A stretch of DNA of 64,000 bases. It comes from Bacteroidota bacterium. GTDB lineage: Bacteria; Bacteroidota; Bacteroidia; Bacteroidales; Prolixibacteraceae. The notes under the pieces were generated by a model that had not been told where the DNA came from, did not search any database, and worked only from the letters and a program-made list of their open reading frames with translations. The position numbers were made by a program, and so were the translations under genes. This document shows, one piece after another, positions 55,081-63,869 of the stretch; within the stretch, counting starts at the first letter, position 1, and the number at the start of each line of letters is the position of its first letter. The stretch covers positions 1 to 64,000 of the forward strand of contig JAUYMU010000002.1 of the NCBI GenBank assembly GCA_030698405.1. Direction: 5' to 3'.

Positions 55081-55200
55081 TTTACACCGAACTTTACACC
55101 GAACTTTACACCGAACTTTACACCGAACTTTACACCGAACTTTACACCGAACTTTATACCGAACTTTATACCGAACTTTATACCGAACTTTATACCGACA
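55081..55200. repeat. Ten 12-bp tandem repeats (TTTA[C/T]ACCGAAC)
   Basis: Ten perfect-length units: six TTTACACCGAAC, then three TTTATACCGAAC and a final TTTATACCGACA. On the minus strand one frame reads (FGVK/FGIK)n. They start just after the stop of the AlbA_2 ATPase gene (55207) and 60 bp before the methyltransferase start. The 12-bp period equals four codons, like the linker repeats inside the ATPase gene, so it is probably a former coding linker. Confidence 0.9.
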
Positions 55201-55206
55201 TTTTTC

Positions 55207-56802
55207 TCAAACAGGGTTTGGCAAAATTCGCCAGTGACCACTTTTACGAGATCCAATTCGTTCAATTTTATTTTCTTTCTGCAATTTATCTATCTGTTTT
55301 TCAATAGCTCTAGTCGTTAATCCAATCATTTTTGCAAGCTCTGAAATTGTTATAGAATTATTTTCATTAATAAGACCAAGAATTTTCTCCATACTTTTCT
55401 CCATACTTTTCTCCATACTTTCTTCCACAGTTCCTTCCTTTAAAATGTCGGAAATAATCCGCCAATGACCACCTTTGTCAGAACCAACACGATCAATTGC
55501 ACCCTTTGTTTTTAGATTATTTATGTGATACTCAACACTACCACGTCCAAGATTAGTTTCTTTTTCAATTTCTTTGGTGGTAATAAAAGGGTTTTGCCTG
55601 ATAAGACTCAATATCTTTTCTTCCACAGTTTCTTCCACAGTTTCTTCCACAGTGGCATCAACTGGTCGTTTAAAAATAACGGTAAACATGCCCTCCTTTT
55701 GGTAAACGGGAGCAGGAAGATTGTTGCCAAGCATCAGTTCTTCCATTCGAAGTATGCCTGAACCAACTTTTTCAACCAAATGAATCCGTTGGAAAAGACC
55801 AAAAATCAATGGATTACGTGATATGCTTTTGTGACCGAAATCTTTGCCAACAGCCGCCAACAGTTCTCCTGGATTTGATATTTCAACACGATCGTCGAAC
55901 AATTCGATGGTTGTAACAGCGCCTTTTTCGTAGTAATCGCGGTGCGAAAGGGCATTGACAATGGCCTCTTTAAATACTGTTTCGGGAATCTCCCAAACTT
56001 CTTTTCTGGGACCGCCACCTTGCCCCTCAATATCATAAGCCACATTTAGCTTGCCGCGCAGCCATTCCATCGCACTCATATACTGATGGAAAAGTGGACC
56101 ACCATACGTTTTATCATCCGAAATGAAACGCTTATTCGTACCCCTGAATGCCACACAACGAATGATGGCTTGCTCGTAAAAAGCCTCGGGATGCGCCCCA
56201 AAAAATAGCACGGCACCACGTTTAAAATATCCGTCGGAGGTAAATAAATGAAGATTTTGGCGTATCTGATTGTCCGATATGGAAGGAAGAAATCCAGCTT
56301 CAACCCTGAAATTGATGAAATTGCCTTCATCAATTTGATTTTCAGCATCAAAGGTATTACAAGTTGCTTCGTCGAAGTAAAGCTTGTCGGCTTGTTGGAA
56401 AAAATCACGCATCTGCTCCGATGTTGTAAGCTTTTGACTGTTAGGGCCGACACGCACATAAATGGCCCCGGAATATACATAAGGTTTATTGGTGCCAGCC
56501 GGAACTTCAATTACTGCTACATCAAGTCCTTCAACATTTACGATTTCAAAAGAACAATTCAGTTGCGGGGATATTTCGGATATCGAATTTTGAATCGAAG
56601 AACGTTTTGAATTATCAATAGTTACGCCTTTTATTTCGTTCGCATCGTTCACACCTATCAATAATACACCACCTGATGCGTTGGCAAACGCACAAATTTC
56701 TTCGGTAAGTTCACTTGCTTTTGATGGCACACTAACTTTGAATTCAGCATGATAGCCTTCTCCCAATGCTACAATCGATTTTATTTGGTCAGCGTTCATC
56801 AT
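55207..56802 (-). CDS. AlbA_2 (Schlafen-like) ATP-binding protein with winged helices
   Basis: 531 residues. AlbA_2 domain 1-120 (EGYHAEFKVSVPSKASELTEEICAFANASGGVLLIGV), middle ATPase of the GHKL type (ETVFKEAIVNALSHRDYYEKGAVTTIELFDDRVEISNPGELL, VEKVGSGILRMEEL), linker TVEE x3, first winged helix (ITTKEIEKETNLGRGSVEYHINNLKTKGAIDRVGSDKGGHW), linker MEKS x3, second winged helix (ISELAKMIGLTTRAIEKQIDKLQ). It starts 2 bp after the SNF2 gene stop, and ends just before a 12-bp repeat tract. It looks like a transcription regulator or ATP-dependent effector of the operon; it is related to the 39229-40842 gene. Confidence 0.82.
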   Translation of the reverse strand: MMNADQIKSIVALGEGYHAEFKVSVPSKASELTEEICAFANASGGVLLIGVNDANEIKGVTIDNSKRSSIQNSISEISPQLNCSFEIVNVEGLDVAVIEVPAGTNKPYVYSGAIYVRVGPNSQKLTTSEQMRDFFQQADKLYFDEATCNTFDAENQIDEGNFINFRVEAGFLPSISDNQIRQNLHLFTSDGYFKRGAVLFFGAHPEAFYEQAIIRCVAFRGTNKRFISDDKTYGGPLFHQYMSAMEWLRGKLNVAYDIEGQGGGPRKEVWEIPETVFKEAIVNALSHRDYYEKGAVTTIELFDDRVEISNPGELLAAVGKDFGHKSISRNPLIFGLFQRIHLVEKVGSGILRMEELMLGNNLPAPVYQKEGMFTVIFKRPVDATVEETVEETVEEKILSLIRQNPFITTKEIEKETNLGRGSVEYHINNLKTKGAIDRVGSDKGGHWRIISDILKEGTVEESMEKSMEKSMEKILGLINENNSITISELAKMIGLTTRAIEKQIDKLQKENKIERIGSRKSGHWRILPNPV

Positions 56803-56804
56803 GG

Positions 56805-59651
56805 TTAAGAATTATAAAATACAGCTAAAACTTTTAAATAGGCATCTCCCTGCAACGAAGTAAGATCCTTGTAATATTGGCTCGAAGTGCTTAGTATCGT
56901 TTCGATTTCACGTTGTTTGGAGTCTTTTATGCGTGCCCTGAAGCTACCGGTAGATTGTTCACTAAAATCCAGTTCCAATTGTTCGAGTGCTGCCGATCTC
57001 CAGGTTTCAATTTTCTTTTTGTAGTCATTCAATTTCTCTTCCATCTTAATTTCCAACTCTATTTGATCAATCTGCATGTGTTCGGTGGTATGTGCTACCG
57101 CATTTTCCAGAATGTTCTGTACGATCGAAAGTTCCGTTTCAGGTATTGATTCGGTGTAAAGCTTGTCTGTTAACTTGTATTCCTGAATGAATTCATTGAG
57201 ATGGATGGGATTCCTGAACAGACTGCCATCAGGATTTAGCCCAATAACGATAAAGTCAGAAATTACCGGTTGTCCTAAATTGTTGGAGACCTGGGCATGA
57301 AAAATAAACCAAGCTGAATTTTTAGGAACCTTGCTTGTTTTTGCCACCAGAGCAACCTCTTTATCAACACTGGCTTCCAGTTTGGTCATGTAGTATTTGA
57401 TCACCGGATGCAATTCATACAAAACCTGAAATTCGGCCCATTCGCCCTTTTTCTTTCGTGCATCTTCAATTGATTTCTGCACCAGATCCTTGTCCAGAGT
57501 CAACTTGTAGAGTTGGCCTAATTTGGGTTTTGACTCCGGAGGCAGATCGAATAAAATCTGATTGAGTTCTTTGGTATTCAGTATTTCCAGATAGCCATCC
57601 TTTATTTCAGCAATGTCTTCCTGATTCATTTGTTTGGATGCAATTAGCTGCTCAAACAGTTCTGTATAGAACTTAGCTTCATTGGGGTAAATCGTGAGAT
57701 TTGTTTCGAATGGTTCGTCAGTAATTGTAACGGCGGTAGAATCATCCTGTCCGGAAAAGAGAGTTGAAAAATCAAAACCTGCCATTTGTTCTTCCAGATG
57801 ATCCAGAAAATCTTCGTTCTGGGTCAGGATAGCTTGCTCGACAAATTGCTCTTCTTTGTTGGCATCATATAATTTCATCACCGATCCTGCATCGCCCAAG
57901 GTTTTATAAACTACCTCCTCTTTTCGGGTAAGCCGTTCAACAATATGCAGATCGGTTTTAAGTCCTTCAATATCCGATTCGGCAATGATGTAATGAATGT
58001 ATGGAGTTTTCTTTTGTCCATACCGGTCAATACGACCATTGCGTTGTTCCAGGGTGATTAACGACCACGGAATATCATAATTGAACATGCGGTTACAATA
58101 GAAATGAAGGTTGACCCCTTGGGCACCGGCATCAGAGCAAAGTAACAATCGTACATCACTATCTTGCTTGCCAAAATCTTCCACAATATCTTGCTGTTCT
58201 TTATCCGATAGTCCACCATGAAAGAATTGAATGGCATCTGCAGAGATTTTGAAATCAGCTTTCAACTTTTGTTCGAGATAAGTTAATGAGCTGATTCTTT
58301 CTGCAAAAATTACATAGCGGTCATCCTGTTTCCTTCCGGTCCAACCCAATTTAATGAGTGTTCCTTTCAGTGTTTTGTACTTGGTATCCGAATCAAAATG
58401 AATGATAGTTTCAAGTTTGACTCTGAGAGCATTTAATACTTCGACGTTCTCCGCAATTGCCTCAGGATTTGATTTACTGCATTTAACCTTTTCAATTCGA
58501 TTATTAATGCTTGACAAAGCTGCTGCAGGAGATGACATAAAAGCTTTGAAAATGCCAATTGAAAAGAGGAAATCATCTTTTGATTTTCCATTTTTGAAAG
58601 CCGAAATAGCCTTAAATTTTATTTCCTGTTGGAATTGGAGGAAATCTGATTCAGCACTACTTAGTTTGGCCGATACCCTTAAAACCTGCCGCTCCTGAAA
58701 ATTTGCACGGACAGTTTCATCGGTGATGTCATTCTTGAATCTTCTTACGTAATACGGCTCAACGTGCGATTTGTCGTAATCTCCATCCCGGGGGATTGCT
58801 GTCGGCTCAATCATGTGAATGAGGTTGGCAAAATTCTCTTTCCGCCCATTGTGTGGCGTTGCAGAGGTGAGGATCAGCGATTCGCACTTTTTGGCAATAA
58901 ACTGCGCCAAATCGCCCCGATCACTCTTGTCGTTGGCTACGGTGTGGCATTCGTCAATCGCGACTACATCCCATCTTGATTTCTCGAGATAATGCCTGAA
59001 TTTGGCGTTATTCTTCAGTGTATCAATGGATATGATGATTTTATCGTAGAATTCAAATGGATTTTTGTTGGACGGAAGCTGTGATTTTATTTTGGCAATT
59101 CCTTCAGAATCCAGTCGGACCAATGGAATAGCGAAACGATGCCATAACTCCTGCTGAAACTGAGCCAGTATTGATTTAGGTGCCAGCACCATGATCCGTT
59201 TGCCTTTTCCACGTTTGATTAATTCAGCGAGGAAGATCCCAACTTCAATGGTTTTTCCCAATCCTACTCCATCAGCTATCAGCAGTCGGGGACGAGGTAA
59301 TTGTAAAGCTTTCAGGGTTGGTGTCAGCTGATAGTCCGCAGCATTGATAGCAGCCTTGTGCCCGATTGTAATCTTATCAGAAAATACAGCAGCATTTTTA
59401 ATCTGAGTCTCCAAAAATAATTTCGTTTTCCGATAGCCGGTATCATTGTCAGCCATTAACCGCGTTTGTCGTGGATCAATCGGCTTGATGTCTGTATCAA
59501 TTTTTGAATCGAAGGAGAATCTTTTGCCTTTCACCAACTCACTAATGCCTTCAGCATCAATAAGCCATGTGCCATCGTGATTAATGTTTGAATTGGTAAT
59601 TATAAAGTCTTCACCTCTCGTAGATATGCGATGTCCTATAGTCAGATTCAT
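56805..59651 (-). CDS. SNF2-type helicase (DISARM DrmD-like)
   Basis: 948 residues, first gene of the defence operon. SF2 motifs: ADGVGLGKTIE (128-137), DECH at 233-236, SATPH at 263-267, then the C-terminal lobe with VRLLLCSDAGAQGVNLHFYCN and EQRNGRIDRYGQ near 520-540. The HepA/RapA-like N-terminal part and the helical C-terminal region (residues about 650-900) agree with DrmD-type Swi2/Snf2 helicases of class 1 DISARM. It translocates on DNA and should act on incoming DNA that lacks the host methyl mark. Spacing of 2 bp to the next gene shows coupling. Confidence 0.88.
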   Translation of the reverse strand: MNLTIGHRISTRGEDFIITNSNINHDGTWLIDAEGISELVKGKRFSFDSKIDTDIKPIDPRQTRLMADNDTGYRKTKLFLETQIKNAAVFSDKITIGHKAAINAADYQLTPTLKALQLPRPRLLIADGVGLGKTIEVGIFLAELIKRGKGKRIMVLAPKSILAQFQQELWHRFAIPLVRLDSEGIAKIKSQLPSNKNPFEFYDKIIISIDTLKNNAKFRHYLEKSRWDVVAIDECHTVANDKSDRGDLAQFIAKKCESLILTSATPHNGRKENFANLIHMIEPTAIPRDGDYDKSHVEPYYVRRFKNDITDETVRANFQERQVLRVSAKLSSAESDFLQFQQEIKFKAISAFKNGKSKDDFLFSIGIFKAFMSSPAAALSSINNRIEKVKCSKSNPEAIAENVEVLNALRVKLETIIHFDSDTKYKTLKGTLIKLGWTGRKQDDRYVIFAERISSLTYLEQKLKADFKISADAIQFFHGGLSDKEQQDIVEDFGKQDSDVRLLLCSDAGAQGVNLHFYCNRMFNYDIPWSLITLEQRNGRIDRYGQKKTPYIHYIIAESDIEGLKTDLHIVERLTRKEEVVYKTLGDAGSVMKLYDANKEEQFVEQAILTQNEDFLDHLEEQMAGFDFSTLFSGQDDSTAVTITDEPFETNLTIYPNEAKFYTELFEQLIASKQMNQEDIAEIKDGYLEILNTKELNQILFDLPPESKPKLGQLYKLTLDKDLVQKSIEDARKKKGEWAEFQVLYELHPVIKYYMTKLEASVDKEVALVAKTSKVPKNSAWFIFHAQVSNNLGQPVISDFIVIGLNPDGSLFRNPIHLNEFIQEYKLTDKLYTESIPETELSIVQNILENAVAHTTEHMQIDQIELEIKMEEKLNDYKKKIETWRSAALEQLELDFSEQSTGSFRARIKDSKQREIETILSTSSQYYKDLTSLQGDAYLKVLAVFYNS

Positions 59652-59844
59652 GCTAGGTTCAATGGTTTTTCAGTTAGATTCCAGACGTCACTGGGTGGCA
59701 ATACTGGTCTTGCAAGATAAAGAAACTAAATTAATAAATCATAATTGTTAAAAATGTTTTCAGAAAAAGATTTCACAAAGGGGAAATCGGATTGCACCTT
59801 CTCTTAAGATATACATATTCTCCTTAAGTGTGCTTTGAATTTTC

Positions 59845-60159
59845 CTAATCAAATTCAGTATTGGCAGAATTGGCATCCCGCTTCTCCGTTAATATTCGGT
59901 TGATCTCCATGAAAGCAGAATTATACTTTGTTTTTGATAAAGCATTTGTTTTGAAAGCATTGTATAATTTTTTGAAATATTTAAATACAAGTTTGTTTGA
60001 AGGCGAAGGATTTAGAATTGCGTTCCATTCATTTTTAGTTAATGAATCCAAATCCCTTTCTCCGGACAAAATTTTTGAAAGTATTTCTCTGCTACTGGTC
60101 ACAACAATAAACCGCTCATCCCAATGAGGCTCACCCTGTATTTGATAGATTGCGATCAC
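59845..60159 (-). CDS. Hypothetical 104-residue protein
   Basis: Starts at GTG 60159 in this reading; the same frame stays open upstream to the end of the VWA gene (EISITDADIELENKDNVIAIYQIQGEP), so the true start may be further 5' with a non-standard codon. Soluble, helix-rich C-terminal part (YFKKLYNAFKTNALSKTKYNSAFMEINRIL). No family recognised. It follows the VWA gene by 50 bp. Confidence 0.45.
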   Translation of the reverse strand: MIAIYQIQGEPHWDERFIVVTSSREILSKILSGERDLDSLTKNEWNAILNPSPSNKLVFKYFKKLYNAFKTNALSKTKYNSAFMEINRILTEKRDANSANTEFD

Positions 60160-60209
60160 ATTGTCCTTATTTTCAAGTTCGATATCCGCATCTGTTATTG
60201 AAATCTCGG

Positions 60210-60797
60210 TTAATCTTTGACGTAATTTGATCTGGCAGACCTTTCTTTGGCAAACATGATATTCATATCAGCCTCATTTTTTTTAAAAGTCATTGTATTT
60301 GTTATCGAAATTGAAAAAGCAAATTTCTCAACATCGTGGTCGGCCCCAATGTATGTAAATGTCCAGTTGTTTAATTTTAGCTCCTCAATTAATTTCTTAA
60401 TGGATTCACCAGTGTATTCTCGTGAAGCATTCTCTTCACCATCAGTTAGAATAGTAACCAAGACATTGTAGTTTGTTGTATTTTCTAAAACCTGTTTCAA
60501 CTTAACCAAGCCGAACCCCATTGCGTCGAATAAAGGTGTCGAAGCCTCTGGTCTATATCTCTTTTCATCAATTTGTTCAAGCTTACTTGCAGGATCAATG
60601 AAATGAAGCAATTTATGTCCAAGACCATTAAAAGTGATCAATGAAATGAAATGCTCCTGTTCCGGAAATTCCTTTTCAATTCCCTTTACTGTTTGAACAA
60701 TTTCGTTAAAGCCATGGATAATGGTTTTCTTTATTGATTCCATTGAACCACTTTCGTCCAGAATAATGAGGTTGTGAACTTGATGTTTGATTTCCAT
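60210..60797 (-). CDS. von Willebrand factor A domain protein
   Basis: 195 residues, a lone VWA domain. MIDAS residues are present: DESGSM (residues 14-19), the threonine in ASTPLFDAM and TDGEEN near residue 118. Related proteins pair with phosphatases or kinases (TerY-type stress modules). Neighbours are a decayed histidine kinase upstream and a small hypothetical gene and the SNF2 operon downstream. Link to defence is only positional. Confidence 0.8.
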   Translation of the reverse strand: MEIKHQVHNLIILDESGSMESIKKTIIHGFNEIVQTVKGIEKEFPEQEHFISLITFNGLGHKLLHFIDPASKLEQIDEKRYRPEASTPLFDAMGFGLVKLKQVLENTTNYNVLVTILTDGEENASREYTGESIKKLIEELKLNNWTFTYIGADHDVEKFAFSISITNTMTFKKNEADMNIMFAKERSARSNYVKD

Positions 60798-60800
60798 GAT

Positions 60801-61987
60801 TTAGTTTTGAAGGTTTGGAATAGTTGTTGGAATTGTAAAATAGAATGTACTTCCTTTTTCTACTTCACTTTTGACCCATATTTTACCGCCGTGTTTCTCG
60901 ACGAATTCTTTGCAGAGCAACAGCCCAAGTCCAGTGCAGGGTTCGCCTTCAGTTCCTTTTCTACTGGGTTTCATATCAGCCCGAAATAAATTGTCAAGGA
61001 TTATCTGATCCATTCCAATACCATTGTCTTTTACGGATATTTCAACATTTTTGCTAACGGTGTTTTTTGCCGAGATATTAACTTTTCCTCCCTTGTCAGT
61101 ATATTTTACGGCATTATACATAAGGTTCCTGATGATTGTTTGAAGTAGGTTACTGTCGGCAAAAACCGTTAGATCATCAGAAATATCAGTTGTTATTTCA
61201 ATTCCTTTATTTTTTGCAGGTTCAACAACCATGGCTATACTTTCAGTTAGAATTTGATTCACAGGAATGACTTCAGGGTTAAAAGAAAGAGCGCCTTTTT
61301 GTATTTGTGACCATTGCAAAAGGTTTTCAAGCAAACGGTATAGATTTGTTGCAGATTTATTCATTGAGACTGCCATCTCTTGTGCCTGAGACATGGTAAC
61401 CCCGTTCAATCCAACCATTATGCCATCAGCATTATAGTGGATATTTGAGTTTACTTCTGCCCAAATCCAGCTGTCATCCCTGCATTTTAGTTCCAGCTCA
61501 AATCGGATTGTGCCGGTTTTGATTCCTTTTTGCTCATCTTCCAAAAGCTTGACAGTAACTTTGCGGGCGTGTTCTATGCCTTCCGGCTTAAGCAGACTCC
61601 AGATAGGTGTTCCAATGACTTCTTCCTTTTTAAAGCCTCGCATACGCTCATCTGCAGGACTGACATAATCAAAGCAGTAGTTAGAATTCCTCCATTAAAA
61701 ACCCAAATGGCAGAAATACCCACTATTGAGATGACAATAACGGGGAAAATATAAGGTTCATGTATTCTTTTAAACCTTACGAAATAGTAAAGAATGAATA
61801 ATATTACTGATAATAGAAGTGGAATAATTGCTGCAAATACAGATGTGTTGAGAACCAGATTTATGACTGATCCAAACAGACTGGTAAATATTCCAATAAT
61901 AATTGCAGATAAAAACACCCGATTTTCTAACGTCAAATCCTCATCATCAGCAAAAATGAAATTGATAGCGTTTTTAATTTTTCCCAT
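60801..61987 (-). pseudogene. Histidine kinase remnant, deletions in sensor and H-box
   Basis: ATG 61987 starts MGKIKNAINFIFADDEDLTLENRVF, about four membrane helices follow to VFNGGI. The frame then changes at about 61680 to FDYVSPADERMRGFKKEEVIGTPIWSLLKPEG, a PAS domain. After IMVGLNGVTMSQAQEMAV the protein enters LLENLLQWSQIQKGAL directly, missing the helix with the phospho-acceptor histidine. The ATPase part is complete (NLMYNAVKYTDKGG, DNGIGMD, CTGLGLLLCKEFVEKHGG). It therefore combines an out-of-frame junction and loss of the H-box. The ORF 60801-61643 may still give a 280-residue PAS-ATPase fragment. Confidence 0.75.
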
Positions 61988-62093
61988 GAATGAAATGTGT
62001 ATTATTATTTGGCAATGAGAAAGAAAATGTACTTCTTTTTCCAACTTCGCTTTCCAGCCTTATTTTCCACCAAGCACTTTCATGATTGTTCAT
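61974..62093 (-). pseudogene. Tail of a second histidine kinase
   Basis: The 39-codon frame ends WKIRLESEVGKRSTFSFSLPNNN, the conserved end of kinase ATPase domains (LESEVGKGSTFSFSLP). Upstream sequence no longer matches a kinase. It overlaps the start of the following kinase remnant, showing two kinases once lay in tandem. Confidence 0.55.
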
Positions 62094-62497
62094 TCCACTT
62101 TTCCGAATTTTCCACTTTAAAGCTAAGAATATAACACCTTCTGGAATATAATTATGTATGTTTTACTTCAAAAATGCATGAACCTATATGTTTTGTATGG
62201 CGAAAGGGTTATTTCAACTGTCGAATGGTAAAAATCATTTTCTGAATTGCTTTATATATTCTAATATAGACTGTTTTTTATTTGGGAATTCGTGTTGATT
62301 TGATTCTGAAAAAGATGAAAACCCTAAATTCAGATTACTTTATTTCACAGAATGCAATTTTGATAGATGTGTCAAATTGTGTCAAAACAGGGCTCTGAAA
62401 ATTTAGGGACATAGCGGATACCTGAATTTTCAGATCCCGAGTACTCGGGAGATGGCGCAAGGACTTTTCGAGTGTACTTTAATATTTAACTTAGAAT
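62094..62497. other. Intergenic region with 16-bp palindrome
   Basis: About 400 bp without a supportable gene; its left end is the decayed kinase. It contains the perfect palindrome TCCCGAGTACTCGGGA at 62435-62450, a candidate protein-binding or hairpin site. Confidence 0.5.
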
Positions 62498-62752
62498 TTA
62501 ACCCATAGGTTTCTTTGGAAGTTGTTCTAAATTTTTAATGTATCTCTTCTCATTAAATGGCATTTTATATTTTATGACATTAAAAATCTCAATAGCAACA
62601 CATTGCCCAATAAGTTGATTTGTTTCAAAATCGTCATATCCCAAATCCATAAGCCTTTTATAAGTTAAATTGGTCTCCGGAGGATCATTACTACTTATCT
62701 GATTCTTGATTATTTCGAAAATCTGTTCCCGTACTATTTCATTAGATTCCAT
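62498..62752 (-). CDS. Conserved small helical protein, DUF1841-like
   Basis: 84 residues from ATG 62752 (MESNEIVREQIFEII); the longer frame to 62833 begins with improbable sequence. The motif NQISSNDPPETNLTYKRLMDLGYDDFETNQLIGQCVAIEIFNVIK is found in small conserved bacterial proteins of unknown function. All-helical. It stands alone in the island. Confidence 0.6.
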   Translation of the reverse strand: MESNEIVREQIFEIIKNQISSNDPPETNLTYKRLMDLGYDDFETNQLIGQCVAIEIFNVIKYKMPFNEKRYIKNLEQLPKKPMG

Positions 62753-62912
62753 AATGTAAATTTTTAAGCGGTACTCAAACTTATAGAAGCAAATGTAGCA
62801 CTTTTCACTAAATCCATAAAACGTTCCAAACAATCAATCCATACAATTTACAAAATACTGATTTGCAACAACATCGTATTGGTGTTGATTTTGAAGTGGA
62901 AACTGCGACCAC

Positions 62913-62944
62913 AAAAAAAGCCCCGAGTCCTCGGGGCTTTTTTT
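62913..62944. terminator. Bidirectional terminator
   Basis: AAAAAAAGCCCCGAG-TC-CTCGGGGCTTTTTTT, a perfect 15-bp stem-loop with A and T tracts on both sides, after the 98-residue gene on the minus strand. Confidence 0.9.
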
Positions 62945-62964
62945 GTTCGTGTTAGAACGGAAGA

Positions 62965-63261
62965 TCATCCCCCGGTTTCGGCGGGCTGTTTTTTCGATTT
63001 CTTTTTGTCAGCCTTTTTAGCTTGCTGTGGTTCCTGATCTTTCGGTTCCCCGGTGTAGTTTTTGGTCTGGAAATAGCAGGTGTGGGTACGACCGAATTTG
63101 TCGGGTTCTTTCAGTTTTGCGATTTCGAACGAAAGGTATTTTACGCCTTCTTTTTCAAAAACTGCGGCTTCGAGGCCAGCTACCGGTAATGTAACTCTTA
63201 CGATTTCAAGGCCGTTTACCTGTTTGCCTTTTCCGATGTAATGCTTTTCAAAAGTTGTCAT
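62965..63261 (-). CDS. Mobile-element-associated hypothetical protein, 98 residues
   Basis: N-terminal beta-rich part (FEKHYIGKGKQVNGLEIVRVTLPVAGLEAAVFEKEGVKYLSFEIAKLKEPDKFGRTHTCYFQ) and a Lys/Pro-rich tail (KKADKKKSKKQPAE). Such proteins are common in Bacteroidetes conjugative elements and may bind single-stranded DNA, but this is from memory of context only. A strong terminator follows 20 bp downstream on the strand. Confidence 0.6.
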   Translation of the reverse strand: MTTFEKHYIGKGKQVNGLEIVRVTLPVAGLEAAVFEKEGVKYLSFEIAKLKEPDKFGRTHTCYFQTKNYTGEPKDQEPQQAKKADKKKSKKQPAETGG

Positions 63262-63838
63262 GATGTTGAATTTTAAGTTATTAAAAAAATTATACAGGGT
63301 GAAATGTTACGTTTCAGGATGGCAATGAGGAAACTGGAATACCGCGGTTCGAAAAGCTCACCGAACGGTGAGCAAGAACAAGGATATGCCGGGAAAACTC
63401 ATTGTCAGGTCTCTTGAAAAAGGAACAAACCTTTGTATATATTTTTGACGAATAACTTCAACATCACTGACAACCGTAGAAAAGCTACGTTCAGGAAAAG
63501 GCTAAAAAAGGTTCGGCAATGGAACGTTTAGAGTAACAACGGTAGCTGGTTCCCAACAGTTTTGAAATAAGATGTGTAAAATCCCCCTCGAAATTGCCTG
63601 AAGGAACCCAGCCGGTAGTTCCACAACTTACCAAACCAAACCCGAGTCCGAATGGAACAGCAGAAAGCAGGCGGGCAAACGGAAAAAAGCAGCCTCTGGA
63701 TGACTCCATTAACAGGAACACAGACGAAAGGCTTTTGGGGAGTGAGGTTCGATACGCTCGGTTCGATACACTTCGCTACTCACCGACCGTTGCACTCTCC
63801 TACCGTTTCATATTTGGAAAACAAGTGAGTTTGCGAGC
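63262..63838. other. Non-coding or degenerate interval
   Basis: About 580 bp. Overlapping frames on both strands (63491-63721 minus, 63594-63881 plus) look like chance; none shows a domain. Short repeats such as GGTTCGATACGCTCGGTTCGATACACTTCGCTACTC-like text (63746-63780) suggest a repeat-derived or RNA-type sequence of mobile elements. Confidence 0.45.
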
Positions 63839-63863
63839 AAAAAAAGGGGAGGCGAAGCCTCCC
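63839..63863 (-). terminator. Terminator of the partial gene at the right edge
   Basis: GGGGAGGC (63845-63852) and GCCTCCCC (63856-63863) with a triloop; on the minus strand it is followed by a run of T (plus-strand A tract 63839-63844). Confidence 0.85.
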
Positions 63864-63869
63864 CTCTCA

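Noticed and set aside
55081-55200. CRISPR-like array
   Set aside because: Units are 12 bp with no spacers; simple tandem repeat.
54996-55265. 89-codon repeat ORF (FGVK repeats) as a gene
   Set aside because: The frame exists only because a 12-bp repeat avoids stop codons; the start overlaps the ATPase gene's end. Better seen as a relic linker.
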